Source: Oligoflexus sp.
GTDB taxonomy: Bacteria > Bdellovibrionota_B > Oligoflexia > Oligoflexales > Oligoflexaceae
DNA: 64,000 nucleotides
Direction of reading: 5' to 3'
NCBI GenBank assembly: GCA_014378195.1
Contig: JACMOC010000078.1
Location: forward strand, 26,820 to 90,819
Every line of letters starts with the position of its first letter. Position 1 is the first letter of the stretch. Position numbers and translations under genes: made by a program. The notes below the pieces were generated by a model that was not told the origin of the DNA, did not search any database, and worked only from the letters and a program-made list of their open reading frames with translations. This document shows, piece by piece, positions 1 to 7,710 of this stretch.

Positions 1-125
1 AAGAAAAAATCTTGCCTTTTATGCGTCAAAAAATACCGACGGTGGAGCGTGAAGAGCTCTATCACGTTTTTGAAGATGCGAGACAGGAACTGCTCAACAC
101 ACGGAGTGTCGAGTTTGCCATCTGA
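1..125 (+). CDS. 3' end of an unidentified protein (possibly trmD)
   Basis: An open frame enters from the left edge and stops at TGA 123-125, giving about 40 C-terminal residues rich in Glu, Arg and Leu (for example EREELYHVFEDARQELL), probably helical. The gene before rplS is commonly trmD, the tRNA guanine-N1 methyltransferase, and TrmD also ends in a helical region. The visible residues do not by themselves match TrmD, so the identity rests on neighbourhood only. It could equally be another translation or RNA-processing gene. Confidence 0.45.
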   Translation, partial: EKILPFMRQKIPTVEREELYHVFEDARQELLNTRSVEFAI

Positions 126-251
126 CCACCGCAGGCATTAAGGAACAAGCCCTTGACCGTTCATAGGAACTGAGGTATTCAGCTCATTCCTGCAATGATA
201 AGTCAGGGTAGCACTTAAAAAAGCTTGCAAACTGAAATAGGTTTAATACCC

Positions 252-635
252 ATGAAAAACGCTATTATAGCTAACTTCGAAAAGAAAAAGTTTCCTGCAA
301 CCTCTGGTCTCCCAGAGTTTCGCCCTGGCGACACCGTGCGCGTTCATTACAAACTCCAAGAAGGCGCGGATGCTGCAAAGTTCCGTATTCAACAATTCGA
401 AGGCGTTGTGATTGCGTTTAAAAAAGGCGGACCTGAGTCTTCCTTCACAGTTCGCAAAATCGGTGCTAACAGCATCGGCGTAGAACGCGTATTCCCAGCA
501 TTTTCGGGTTCGATCGCTAAGGTTGAAGTCGTTGCTAACGGTATCGTTCGTCGCTCACGTCTGTACTACCTTCGTGATCTCACAGGTAAAGCAGCTCGTA
601 TCCGTAGCCGTTACATGGCTGTTAAAAAAGACTAA
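252..635 (+). CDS. rplS: 50S ribosomal protein L19
   Basis: Ribosomal protein L19 lies at the 30S-50S interface of the ribosome. The 127-residue product has the family hallmarks: [16 protein letters not shown] near residue 25, the [16 protein letters not shown] strand region, and the C-terminal [20 protein letters not shown]. Length matches the usual 115-130 residues. I chose ATG 252 because [14 protein letters not shown] aligns with known L19 N termini; an in-frame TTG at 225 would add nine residues with no family support. The Shine-Dalgarno is weak (aataggttt). It is followed by a hairpin that separates it from the converging yraN. Confidence 0.97.
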   Translation: MKNAIIANFEKKKFPATSGLPEFRPGDTVRVHYKLQEGADAAKFRIQQFEGVVIAFKKGGPESSFTVRKIGANSIGVERVFPAFSGSIAKVEVVANGIVRRSRLYYLRDLTGKAARIRSRYMAVKKD

Positions 636-654
636 TTCTCGTATATTTTTTACG

Positions 655-691
655 AAATCCCTTCTCGGTCCTAGTGGCTTAGAGGGGATTT
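655..691. terminator. Hairpin between convergent rplS and yraN
   Basis: Arms 655-665 and 681-691 pair over 11 bp with one G-T wobble and a 15-base loop. It lies just after rplS and just before the end of yraN on the other strand, a place where a shared terminator is expected. There is no clean T-run on either side, so termination efficiency is uncertain. Confidence 0.5.
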
Positions 692-703
692 AGTCATTTC
701 TGG

Positions 704-1072
704 TCAAGTAAAAGCCTCTTCATTTCCCTCCCATTTTTGCCAACTCACGCAATTTCGATTTAAGGGCAGTCCTACAATACAAAGCCAGAACTCCGCATTG
801 CGCCCCGAGTCTTGAGTCTCTTGGTGCCAATGGTTCATGCCGTTAAAGAGGCGTTGTATTTTGCGGAGTGTTAAAAGGGAATGAGGGTCTTGGTCAGCGA
901 AAGCGAAGCGCCGGGCTTTCACTTCGATACAGAGCAGGCGTTCAAAACGTGAAGCGATAATGTCGATTTCGAAGCCTTTACGTCGGTAATTACGGGCCTC
1001 GATAAACCAACCAGCGGCCCCGAGATGGGCCGCTACAAAATCTTCGGCCCTTTCACCCTTCGACCAGCTCAA
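704..1072 (-). CDS. yraN: YraN family (UPF0102) endonuclease-like protein
   Basis: This is a small protein of the UPF0102/YraN family, which has a restriction-endonuclease-like fold; its cellular role is not established. Visible family motifs are KGERAEDFVAAHL, then ARNYRRKGFEIDII (usually GGEIDLI), then LLCIEVKAR, which supply the Glu/Asp/Glu-x-Lys residues of the nuclease-like core. I place the start at TTG 1072, giving 122 residues, the normal family length; longer readings run out of frame through rnhB. The start overlaps the 3' end of rnhB by 20 bases, suggesting translational coupling, and rnhB-yraN adjacency is common. The TTG start is the least certain part. Confidence 0.85.
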   Translation of the reverse strand: MSWSKGERAEDFVAAHLGAAGWFIEARNYRRKGFEIDIIASRFERLLCIEVKARRFAFADQDPHSLLTLRKIQRLFNGMNHWHQETQDSGRNAEFWLCIVGLPLNRNCVSWQKWEGNEEAFT

Positions 1073-1700
1073 GTTCGATCGCCACCATGTTGCGGATCGG
1101 CGCAAACGTGCGTCGATGCAAAGGTGTGATGCCGTGAATGGAGAGCGCTTGCAAATGACCTTTAGTCCCGTAACCCACGTGATCAGCAAAACCGTACTCG
1201 GGATAAAGGTGATGCGCCTCACGCATTACCGCATCACGCGCTTCTTTTGCAAGGATGGAGGCTGCGGCAATCGCATAACAGAGAGCATCACCACCAACGA
1301 TGGTGAGCTGCTCCATCGGCATATCAGGATGTTTTTGGTTGCCGTCGATCAAAAGCAGATCATAAGGTTCGGTAAGTTTGAGGTACGCTCTCTTCATAGC
1401 AAGAAAAGTCGCCGGGACGATGCCGAGACTTTCGATCTCGCGTGCAGTGGCATAACCGATCCCAAACTCAACACACACATCATCCAAGACAGGGAGAATC
1501 TTTTGTCTTTGTTTAGACGTTAGTTTTTTTGAGTCACGAATGAGATCGCGCGTTCCTTCATCGAGATCATCGATCTTGTAGTAATCGAGCGCTGCAACGG
1601 CCGCGTAAACTGGCCCTGCAAGGCAACCACGGCCGACTTCATCGACACCTATAAGGCGTCGATCTTTTTTTAAGCTGTTTTTCTCGATAAGACCCTTCAT
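1053..1700 (-). CDS. rnhB: Ribonuclease HII
   Basis: RNase HII cleaves RNA in RNA-DNA hybrids and starts removal of ribonucleotides misincorporated into DNA. The 215-residue product has the catalytic DEVGRG motif near residue 20 (IGVDEVGRGCLAGPV), the LIDGNQ segment carrying the second acidic residue, and the AAASILAKEARD helix that follows the metal site. Length is typical. The ATG at 1700 has a strong GGGGGAG ribosome binding site that can also pair with TCTCCC just upstream (1705-1710 with 1719-1724). It sits 42 bases after the thioredoxin-like gene and overlaps yraN. Confidence 0.96.
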   Translation of the reverse strand: MKGLIEKNSLKKDRRLIGVDEVGRGCLAGPVYAAVAALDYYKIDDLDEGTRDLIRDSKKLTSKQRQKILPVLDDVCVEFGIGYATAREIESLGIVPATFLAMKRAYLKLTEPYDLLLIDGNQKHPDMPMEQLTIVGGDALCYAIAAASILAKEARDAVMREAHHLYPEYGFADHVGYGTKGHLQALSIHGITPLHRRTFAPIRNMVAIELELVEG

Positions 1701-1742
1701 AGACTCTCCCCCATTTCAGGGAGAATCTAGCAGAAATAGGTC

Positions 1743-2075
1743 TCAAGACGAAAGATGCGATTCAATGATTTCGACAAGTTTATTTTTGGGTTGAGCGCCG
1801 GAAAAACTTGCGACGGCTTCGCCCTGGTCGAAGAGGACGAGGTGAGGGACGGAGCGTATGCCGTATTCAGCCGGTGAATGAGCATTTTCGTCGATGTTGA
1901 GCATCGAAATCTGCACGCGCTTCTGGTAGTCATGCGCAAGCTCGCCCAGGGTTTGCTCAAGAATTTGACTGCTTGAGCTCCAAGGCGCCCAGAACGAAAC
2001 AAGAAGAGGCGCTTTTTTTTCGGCCAAGTATGCTTTGAGAGCTTCATCATTCATGCTGCTGAGTACAGGTTTCAT
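1743..2075 (-). CDS. Thioredoxin-fold protein lacking the CXXC motif
   Basis: The 110-residue protein has a recognisable thioredoxin fold: LLVSFWAPWSSSS at the active-site position, LNIDENAHSPAEYGIRSVPHLVLFDQG around the cis-proline loop, and a C-terminal amphipathic helix. In thioredoxins the sequence is WCGPC; here both cysteines are replaced (WAPWSSSS), so it cannot do dithiol-disulfide exchange. It is probably cytoplasmic, as no signal peptide is visible. It lies between a 99-residue unknown gene and rnhB, all on one strand and closely spaced. It may act as a chaperone or binding domain; that is inference. Confidence 0.85.
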   Translation of the reverse strand: MKPVLSSMNDEALKAYLAEKKAPLLVSFWAPWSSSSQILEQTLGELAHDYQKRVQISMLNIDENAHSPAEYGIRSVPHLVLFDQGEAVASFSGAQPKNKLVEIIESHLSS

Positions 2076-2105
2076 GGTCTTTACCTTTAGGTCTGCGCTT
2101 TGAGA

Positions 2106-2405
2106 TTACGCTTCCAATGGGGGTAGATTATTTTTGCGTCTCGCCTCAAGGATCTGCGAGACTTTGCGATCGAGGCGCTGGAGAGAGGGTGGGTGTTTGC
2201 CTTGAGCCGCTGCACCCGCAAAAAACTTCGGTATGATGTCGGACAGCACGAGCAAAAGCGTATCGACGTCGCCTGCATCGAGGATCCATTTTTTTACCAG
2301 CAAATGGTCATCGTAAGGCATGAAATGCCCCCGACCGCGGTATTCAATGATGAATTGCGCGATGAGGTTGGGTCCATCAAGTTGCTCGGGTGGAATGAAA
2401 CTCAA
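2106..2405 (-). CDS. Small protein of unknown function (99 aa)
   Basis: I do not recognise this family. The 99-residue product is soluble-looking and mixed-charge: an N-terminal segment NLIAQFIIEYRGRGHFMPYD, a central hydrophobic helix DTLLLVLSDIIPKFFAG, and a basic tail KVSQILEARRKNN. It lies 17 bases after the receiver-like gene and 30 before the thioredoxin-like gene on the same strand, so it is very likely co-transcribed with them. Codon use resembles its neighbours, and its placement in a tight operon supports it as a real gene. Confidence 0.7.
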   Translation of the reverse strand: MSFIPPEQLDGPNLIAQFIIEYRGRGHFMPYDDHLLVKKWILDAGDVDTLLLVLSDIIPKFFAGAAAQGKHPPSLQRLDRKVSQILEARRKNNLPPLEA

Positions 2406-2422
2406 TATATGTTCCTAAGTCT

Positions 2423-2944
2423 TCAGGGCTTTGGCATCGTTTGCAGTTGCGCTTCGATGGCTTTGATATCCTGCTGCATACGGCTCATCTCCAACTCGTA
2501 ACGCTCAAGTTCGTGTAAATGATCATTGATGCGCAGAAGGTTGGCAATGCGAACAGGCAAACTCAAAAAATGGTCGGGATGAATAATATCGAAGTACCAG
2601 TTAGACGACCAGATGCCATCCATGCTGGCGACTAAATCACCAATATCCAGGGGTGATACTATCAGGGCCGGGATCCAAATAGCGCCTTGTTTTTTCCATC
2701 TTTTTTCAAAATTTTCGAGCCAGGTTTGAAGCTCTATCTGATTGAGATGCCAGGCGTAAACCACTGCCAGATCACACGGTAAAAAATCCGGGGCTTCAAG
2801 CCCTTTGACTTTCTTCCATTGGAGGGACGGCAGAAGTTTTAAAAATCGCTCAAGATTCAGCTTGGTTATATCACTGCGTTTTGGATCGAGATCCCAGGAG
2901 CAGATGACTTTTTTCTCGGAGAATGAGCTTATTTGACGTGTCAT
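2423..2944 (-). CDS. Degenerate receiver-like protein with C-terminal coiled coil
   Basis: The 173-residue protein looks like a response-regulator receiver fold that has lost its phosphorylation site. An N-terminal strand (KKVICSWDLDP) and a late strand plus helix (WYFDIIHPDHFLSLPVRIANLLRI) match beta-5/alpha-5 of receivers, where a Lys-Pro pair is expected but not seen. A short coiled coil follows (ELERYELEMSRMQQDIKAIEAQL). I chose ATG 2944, preceded by GAAGG about ten bases upstream; the frame stays open to 3085 but that part does not look like protein. The fold assignment is by eye and tentative. It heads the run leading to yraN. Confidence 0.6.
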   Translation of the reverse strand: MTRQISSFSEKKVICSWDLDPKRSDITKLNLERFLKLLPSLQWKKVKGLEAPDFLPCDLAVVYAWHLNQIELQTWLENFEKRWKKQGAIWIPALIVSPLDIGDLVASMDGIWSSNWYFDIIHPDHFLSLPVRIANLLRINDHLHELERYELEMSRMQQDIKAIEAQLQTMPKP

Positions 2945-3096
2945 ATAGGGTAGCCTTCGCCGTTCTATGAGTCTTTCTCGAGAACCACTGCACTTTGATG
3001 TTGGGAGGTCGGAAATGCTTTCGGTATAGTTTAGCATAGAGCCCAAAGGCAGCCAAAAAAGAAAAGTTCTTAACCCGACCCTCATGGGAGGCCATC

Positions 3097-4122
3097 ATGG
3101 CGATTATTGCTCGCAGTCCCACACGTGTAGACCTAGCTGGTGGAACCCTTGATATAGCGCCTTTGACGCGCATCCTTCAGCATAAAACGACCGTTAATTT
3201 CGGTATTACACTGGATGCGCAGGTGAGTGTCAGTGCGCGCGGAGACAGTTATCACATCAAAAGCGTGGACCAAAATCTTGAATTGAGTGGGTCATGGGCA
3301 GATATCATCAACACCAACCGCCTCCCCCTTTTCAGCAAGCTCCTTAATTGCTTCTGGCACAAATCCCTGCCGGCCCTCGACATTGAAGTCAAAGCGAAAT
3401 CTCCGGCCGGAGCAGGCTTAGGTGGCTCGTCCTGTCTTGCCATTGCGTTCGCATCGGCTCTTATTCGGGCCCGCAATGAAATTGGTCTGCCTATACATTT
3501 AACAGATGGCGAACTCGTACAGACCGTTCAGGACGTGGAAACCGGCGTAATCAACGTTCCGACCGGCTGCCAGGATTATTGGGGCGGACTCCGCGGCGGC
3601 ATCAATCTCATCAGTTATCCACTCGGCGGAACTACGGTCGAAACGCTACGAGGTGCGGATATCTTTGCGCTTAAAGACATGCTGATCCTTTGCTATAGCG
3701 GAGTTTCACGGGCCTCCGGCAAGAACAATTGGGCTATCTTTAACAAAGCCTTTGAGGGTGATAAAGAGACACTTTCTATTCTGAATGAAATGGGCTTGAT
3801 TGCGACCAACCTCGCTTCAGCTGTACGTGAAGGGGCCTGGAAAGATGTCTTTAAAATGTCCGAAGCAGAATGGAATTTGCGTGTTAAGTTATGGTCGGAT
3901 ATAGAAACGACGGAAACACGCGCGATCACGGCGGCGGCGCGGGGCGCAGGGGCGATGTTCTCTCGTATTTGCGGAGCAGGCGGCGGAGGGGTGATGGCAG
4001 TCTTTGCAGAGCCTTCAGCCCACGCAAAGGTCAGGCAGGCCCTGACCGCGGCAGGTGGCACAATTCTCGATGGTACGGTGAGCCTCGAAGGCACCGTAGT
4101 GAAAGGTTCCCTTTATGGTTGA
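3097..4122 (+). CDS. GHMP family sugar kinase
   Basis: GHMP kinases phosphorylate small metabolites, mostly sugars, with ATP. The 341-residue protein opens with SPTRVDLAGGTLDI, the substrate-binding start typical of the heptose/fucose kinase branch, carries the ATP-binding SPAGAGLGGSSCLAIA near residue 110, then TGCQDYWGGLRGGIN, and a C-terminal GAGGGGVMAVF motif. This pattern is closest to D-glycero-D-manno-heptose-7-phosphate kinase (HddA)-type enzymes, but I cannot fix the substrate. The ATG is preceded by catgggaggccatc. Its stop overlaps the start of the lytic transglycosylase by eight bases, so the two are probably translationally coupled. Confidence 0.85.
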   Translation: MAIIARSPTRVDLAGGTLDIAPLTRILQHKTTVNFGITLDAQVSVSARGDSYHIKSVDQNLELSGSWADIINTNRLPLFSKLLNCFWHKSLPALDIEVKAKSPAGAGLGGSSCLAIAFASALIRARNEIGLPIHLTDGELVQTVQDVETGVINVPTGCQDYWGGLRGGINLISYPLGGTTVETLRGADIFALKDMLILCYSGVSRASGKNNWAIFNKAFEGDKETLSILNEMGLIATNLASAVREGAWKDVFKMSEAEWNLRVKLWSDIETTETRAITAAARGAGAMFSRICGAGGGGVMAVFAEPSAHAKVRQALTAAGGTILDGTVSLEGTVVKGSLYG

Positions 4123-6406
4123 TGGTCGACTCGGAACAAAGAGGGTTAAAGCCCTACTGAGAAACTGTGCGGTAGGTGCCTTTGTGTTCCTGGCAGCGGC
4201 CTGTGCAACGGATTCTCATCGCGCTCTGATTCCCATAGAATCAGAGCCTGAGGCCTCGAGCAATAGCTCTTGGGCCCTGCAATACGAGGCGCTCCAAAGA
4301 CTGCTAAAGGACGAGCCTAATCTCGCGCCTCTTGTGACGGATTTTGCGGAAGTGCTTCAAGCCGAGATCACGGAGGAAAAACAAGACTGGGAAGGGGCTG
4401 CAAAACATTGGCTGGCCGCACTTAAGCTTGATCGCGGCGCGATCAGCAAAATTGCTTTTCAGCGCTGGACCGGTGTGCAGGCTAAAATGGATCCCAATTT
4501 AGGAAGTAATCCCGAGGCCCTGGCACGAATTCTTTTAGCCGAAACAAAAGACGGTGAAGAGAGTCCTTGGCTCAAAAAACAAAGTCTTACCAGCAAGGCA
4601 GCTCTCACCAAAAAGTTTCAGTCCCTGGTTGCACAAAAAACCTTGAGCGAACCGGTTCCTACCGTTTTACCGGCTCCGGAGAGCTTTCTCAGCGACGATG
4701 ATCTATTCTGGGAGAAAAGAGCCAAGGCTGTTTGCAAAAAATCCCTTGATACGCGTTGGGTGCTTTGGTCGCGCAAACTATCCGCCGGGCAGAGATCTTA
4801 CTGGGACGGTCTTTTAGCTCACTGCGAAGGCGAACCGAAAAAAGCCGCTAAGCTTTTTTATGAAGCTGTGACGAAGCTATCCGATGAGCCTGAGGACAAA
4901 GCGAAGGCCGTGCGGGCAGCCGAACTTCAAATCGCCAGTCTTAAGGCTGTAGGCGATCGTGTTGGGGCCACAGAAGCCTATCTGGGGCAATCGATCCTTT
5001 TAAAGCGAGACGACCTCCCTCTAAGCCTTTTGAAGTGGTCCGCATTCGAAAAACAGCGTCGCTATATTGAGAGCATCTATTGGGTTGCCCGCAACCGGGC
5101 GATGGAAGGCGAGTATGAACGGGCGAAGATCGCTGCCCATGAAGGCATTGAAGGGATAGCCCAACTCTTGGGTCTTGCCCAGGGCCCTAAGGAATTGCAG
5201 CAGGCAAGCGAGCTGAAAGTTGATGGTTACAATATCCTGGCATCCCGTATTTCCTACGAACAACTCGACTATAACGGAGCGCTTGAACTCAACCGTCTTT
5301 CGCTCGAAACACCTAACCTTTCAACAGATTGGCGACTCAGGCTTCTGTGGTCCCAAGGCTGGTATGAGTATCGAAAGGGTGAGAAAAAACGCGCGATCGA
5401 TGCTTGGAAAGTCTTCTTGGCCGAAAAATTAGAGGATAGTCTTCGCACCAAGGCTCTTTACTGGTCGGGCCGCGCCTATTGGGAGTTAGGCAACAAGGCT
5501 GCCGCGACTGAAGAATTTAAAGCTTTGCAAAACCTGGCGCCGCTGTCCTTTTATTCCGTCGTTGCTGTTCCACAAATCGATCCGACTGTGGATTGGACCG
5601 ACGGCTTTAAAAAAGCCCAGGGCTCAAAGCTCTCCAAAATTGATTCGTTCGATTGGGGTGCCTATCAGGACGATGCGGAGGCTATGCGCCGCTTTCATCG
5701 CCTGGAAGTTGCCCTGCGTATCAAGTCCAAACCTTTGTACGAAGGCCTCGGCCTCGAACTTTTTGAACAGGTAAATGGCAAGCCCAAGCTTCTTAAAGAC
5801 GTCGAACCAACTCTTTATGCAACACGGCTCTTGCATATGGCGCGTCAGTATGGGCTTTCTATCAGTCTCAGTTCAACACTCAGCCAGACCGTACCACATC
5901 TCTGGCACGATTATCCTGAACAGCTTCTCATATTTTTCCCTACGCCATTCCGAAGTGACGTGGAGCGCTTTGCAAGCCAAACTTTCCTCGATCCTGATCT
6001 CGTCTGGGGATTGTCGCGCCAGGAAAGTAGTTTCCGACCAACCGTAGAATCCCCGGTTGGAGCAATTGGTCTCATGCAGCTCATGCCAACGACCGCCCAA
6101 GAGCAGGCGCGGACGCAAGGCTTAAGTCCAAGTGGTATTGCTGAACGCCTGCGCCGACCCGAACTCAATCTTCAATTAGGTACTGCCTATCTCGCGAAAC
6201 TCGGCAAGCGTTATCAAAATAAATGGCCGCGTGCTATTGCGGCTTATAATGCAGGAGAGTATGTCGTAGATACGTGGATAGAGCGCCGTGATTCGCCCGA
6301 TATGGTTGTCTGGGCCGAGGCTCTTAGTTTTGGTGAAACAAGTTCTTATGTTAAGAATGTCTGGCGAAATTGGGAAGTGTATCATTGGCTTAGAAAGCGC
6401 CGATGA
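4115..6406 (+). CDS. Soluble-type lytic murein transglycosylase, lipoprotein
   Basis: This is a Slt70-like lytic transglycosylase that cleaves peptidoglycan glycan strands. The 763-residue protein begins with a lipoprotein signal (FLAAAC, lipid-modified Cys30), followed by a long alpha-helical superhelix with TPR-like segments (such as KTKALYWSGRAYWELGNK in the middle), then the SLT catalytic domain from about residue 625. The catalytic glutamate is Glu637 in GLSRQESSFRP, followed by GAIGLMQLMPTTA and IAAYNAGE. The architecture matches Slt, though Slt70 itself is not a lipoprotein. Start ATG 4115 lies within the end of the kinase gene, after an aaagg ribosome binding site. Confidence 0.92.
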   Translation: MVDGRLGTKRVKALLRNCAVGAFVFLAAACATDSHRALIPIESEPEASSNSSWALQYEALQRLLKDEPNLAPLVTDFAEVLQAEITEEKQDWEGAAKHWLAALKLDRGAISKIAFQRWTGVQAKMDPNLGSNPEALARILLAETKDGEESPWLKKQSLTSKAALTKKFQSLVAQKTLSEPVPTVLPAPESFLSDDDLFWEKRAKAVCKKSLDTRWVLWSRKLSAGQRSYWDGLLAHCEGEPKKAAKLFYEAVTKLSDEPEDKAKAVRAAELQIASLKAVGDRVGATEAYLGQSILLKRDDLPLSLLKWSAFEKQRRYIESIYWVARNRAMEGEYERAKIAAHEGIEGIAQLLGLAQGPKELQQASELKVDGYNILASRISYEQLDYNGALELNRLSLETPNLSTDWRLRLLWSQGWYEYRKGEKKRAIDAWKVFLAEKLEDSLRTKALYWSGRAYWELGNKAAATEEFKALQNLAPLSFYSVVAVPQIDPTVDWTDGFKKAQGSKLSKIDSFDWGAYQDDAEAMRRFHRLEVALRIKSKPLYEGLGLELFEQVNGKPKLLKDVEPTLYATRLLHMARQYGLSISLSSTLSQTVPHLWHDYPEQLLIFFPTPFRSDVERFASQTFLDPDLVWGLSRQESSFRPTVESPVGAIGLMQLMPTTAQEQARTQGLSPSGIAERLRRPELNLQLGTAYLAKLGKRYQNKWPRAIAAYNAGEYVVDTWIERRDSPDMVVWAEALSFGETSSYVKNVWRNWEVYHWLRKRR

Positions 6407-6538
6407 GACTTATCGTATTGACCGGGACGATTCTCTGCAAAACCCCTTTTGCACTTAAAAAGTCCGTGATAGAAAGGGGGTCACGATTAGAACGTGATAG
6501 AATCCCTTCATTTGATCCACTCTGCACGAGGTAATTCC

Positions 6539-6679
6539 ATGACAAGCAAAGATCTTGAAACGCAGCAACGGGAATCGAAGGGTTGGTTGACGCTCGTATT
6601 CATGATGTTCATGTTCCCAATTCTATTTTTCGTTTGCGTTTGGATTCCGATTTGGATGGATATCGCTTCGCCATTCTAA
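6539..6679 (+). CDS. 46-residue single-span membrane protein
   Basis: A short frame starts at ATG 6539 after a good GAGGT ribosome binding site. It has a polar N terminus (TSKDLETQQRESKGW) and one hydrophobic segment of about 25 residues (LTLVFMMFMFPILFFVCVW). A longer in-frame start at 6494 lacks a ribosome binding site. The function is unknown. Its place right before ctaB suggests a small accessory subunit linked to heme/copper oxidase biogenesis, but that is inference from position. It is followed by the ctaB leader hairpin. Confidence 0.65.
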   Translation: MTSKDLETQQRESKGWLTLVFMMFMFPILFFVCVWIPIWMDIASPF

Positions 6680-6714
6680 TGTGATCGATATTTTTGATTA
6701 TTCTGCGCGAGTTC

Positions 6715-6772
6715 ATGGGCGATAAACAACGTCTGTGTCTATCGCCTTTTCTTGTTAAGAAAAGGACTCTTT
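6715..6772 (+). promoter_or_regulatory. Putative ctaB leader: terminator hairpin plus RBS-burying hairpin
   Basis: GGCGATA at 6718-6724 pairs with TATCGCC at 6740-6746, followed directly by TTTTCTTG, the form of an intrinsic terminator. The same run, CCTTTTCTT at 6745-6753, is a perfect nine-base complement of AAGAAAAGG at 6757-6765, which contains the ctaB ribosome binding site. The two hairpins share CC at 6745-6746 and so compete at the join. No clear promoter separates the terminator from the ctaB start, so transcripts reaching ctaB should carry this structure. A regulatory role is inference. Confidence 0.55.
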
Positions 6773-7702
6773 ATGGAACACAAGGGTACGGCTCAGTCTT
6801 TTCACCTCAGTGGAGTTGAAGACAACGCGCCAACCGTCGATTGGCGGGCCTACTTTCAAATGACCAAGCCGACGATCTCCCTCCTGGTCGTCGTCACGGT
6901 CATCCCTGCACTTTTCCTTACGCAGAATGGTTTTCCCAGCCTTCAACTTTCAATCGTTGCATTGCTCGGCACTTTTTTTGCCTCAGGATCGGCCGCTGTC
7001 TTTAATCATCTCGTCGATTCCGATATCGACTCCCATATGAAGCGTACCCGTACGCGACCTATTCCTGCGGGCAAAATCAGCACCGCCAAAGCCGCGACTT
7101 TCGCTGTTGTCATGGGCCTGGCTTCGTTTTTTCTCCTGTATCGCTTCGCGACGCCACTTGCTGCTTGGCTTGGTGTGGCCGCTAACTTTCTCTATGTCGT
7201 GGTTTACACGATGTACCTCAAACGCCGTACGGTCCAGAATATCGTCCTGGGCGGCGCTGCGGGCTGCGTGGGTCCATTGATTGGTTGGGCTGCCGTTACG
7301 GGTACAATTGCTTGGCCTGCCTGGGTGTTGTTTGGAATTGTTTTCCTATGGACCCCGCCTCATTTCTGGTCTCTAGCGATCAAATACAAAGACGATTATG
7401 CAAGAGCAAATATCCCGATGCTGCCGACCGTCAAAGGTCTTGAAGTCACGCGTAAACAGATCTTATTTTACAGCGTGCTCCTCATCCCAACGGTATTCTC
7501 GCTCTCAATCTTCGGTGTTGCCGGTTGGATCTACGGAACGATTGCGGGCGGCCTAACACTTTATTTCGTGTGGTTGGCTTATCGTCTCTACGCGACAAAA
7601 GAGAATCAACGCGCCATGCCCCTCTTTTATTACTCCTGCTTTTATCTCTTTGGAGTATTCGGAGCTCTAACGATCGATAGACTCGTTACACTTTTGAACT
7701 AG
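6773..7702 (+). CDS. ctaB: Protoheme IX farnesyltransferase (heme O synthase)
   Basis: CtaB/CyoE attaches a farnesyl group to heme B to make heme O for terminal oxidases; it is a polytopic inner-membrane UbiA-family prenyltransferase. The 309-residue product has the first Asp-rich motif NHLVDSDIDSHMKRTRTRP, the conserved WTPPHFWSLAIKYKDDYARANIPMLP, and about nine hydrophobic segments. I chose ATG 6773, preceded by AAAAGGA; a TTG at 6752 lies inside the leader hairpin and is unlikely. The N terminus carries a soluble stretch of some 25 residues before the first membrane helix. No other cytochrome oxidase genes are in the window. Confidence 0.95.
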   Translation: MEHKGTAQSFHLSGVEDNAPTVDWRAYFQMTKPTISLLVVVTVIPALFLTQNGFPSLQLSIVALLGTFFASGSAAVFNHLVDSDIDSHMKRTRTRPIPAGKISTAKAATFAVVMGLASFFLLYRFATPLAAWLGVAANFLYVVVYTMYLKRRTVQNIVLGGAAGCVGPLIGWAAVTGTIAWPAWVLFGIVFLWTPPHFWSLAIKYKDDYARANIPMLPTVKGLEVTRKQILFYSVLLIPTVFSLSIFGVAGWIYGTIAGGLTLYFVWLAYRLYATKENQRAMPLFYYSCFYLFGVFGALTIDRLVTLLN

Positions 7703-7710
7703 GCGCGCCG

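Noticed and set aside
1705..1724. TCTCCC/GGGAGA hairpin that could cover the rnhB ribosome binding site
   Set aside because: Only six base pairs with an eight-base loop; chance pairing with a purine-rich site is likely.
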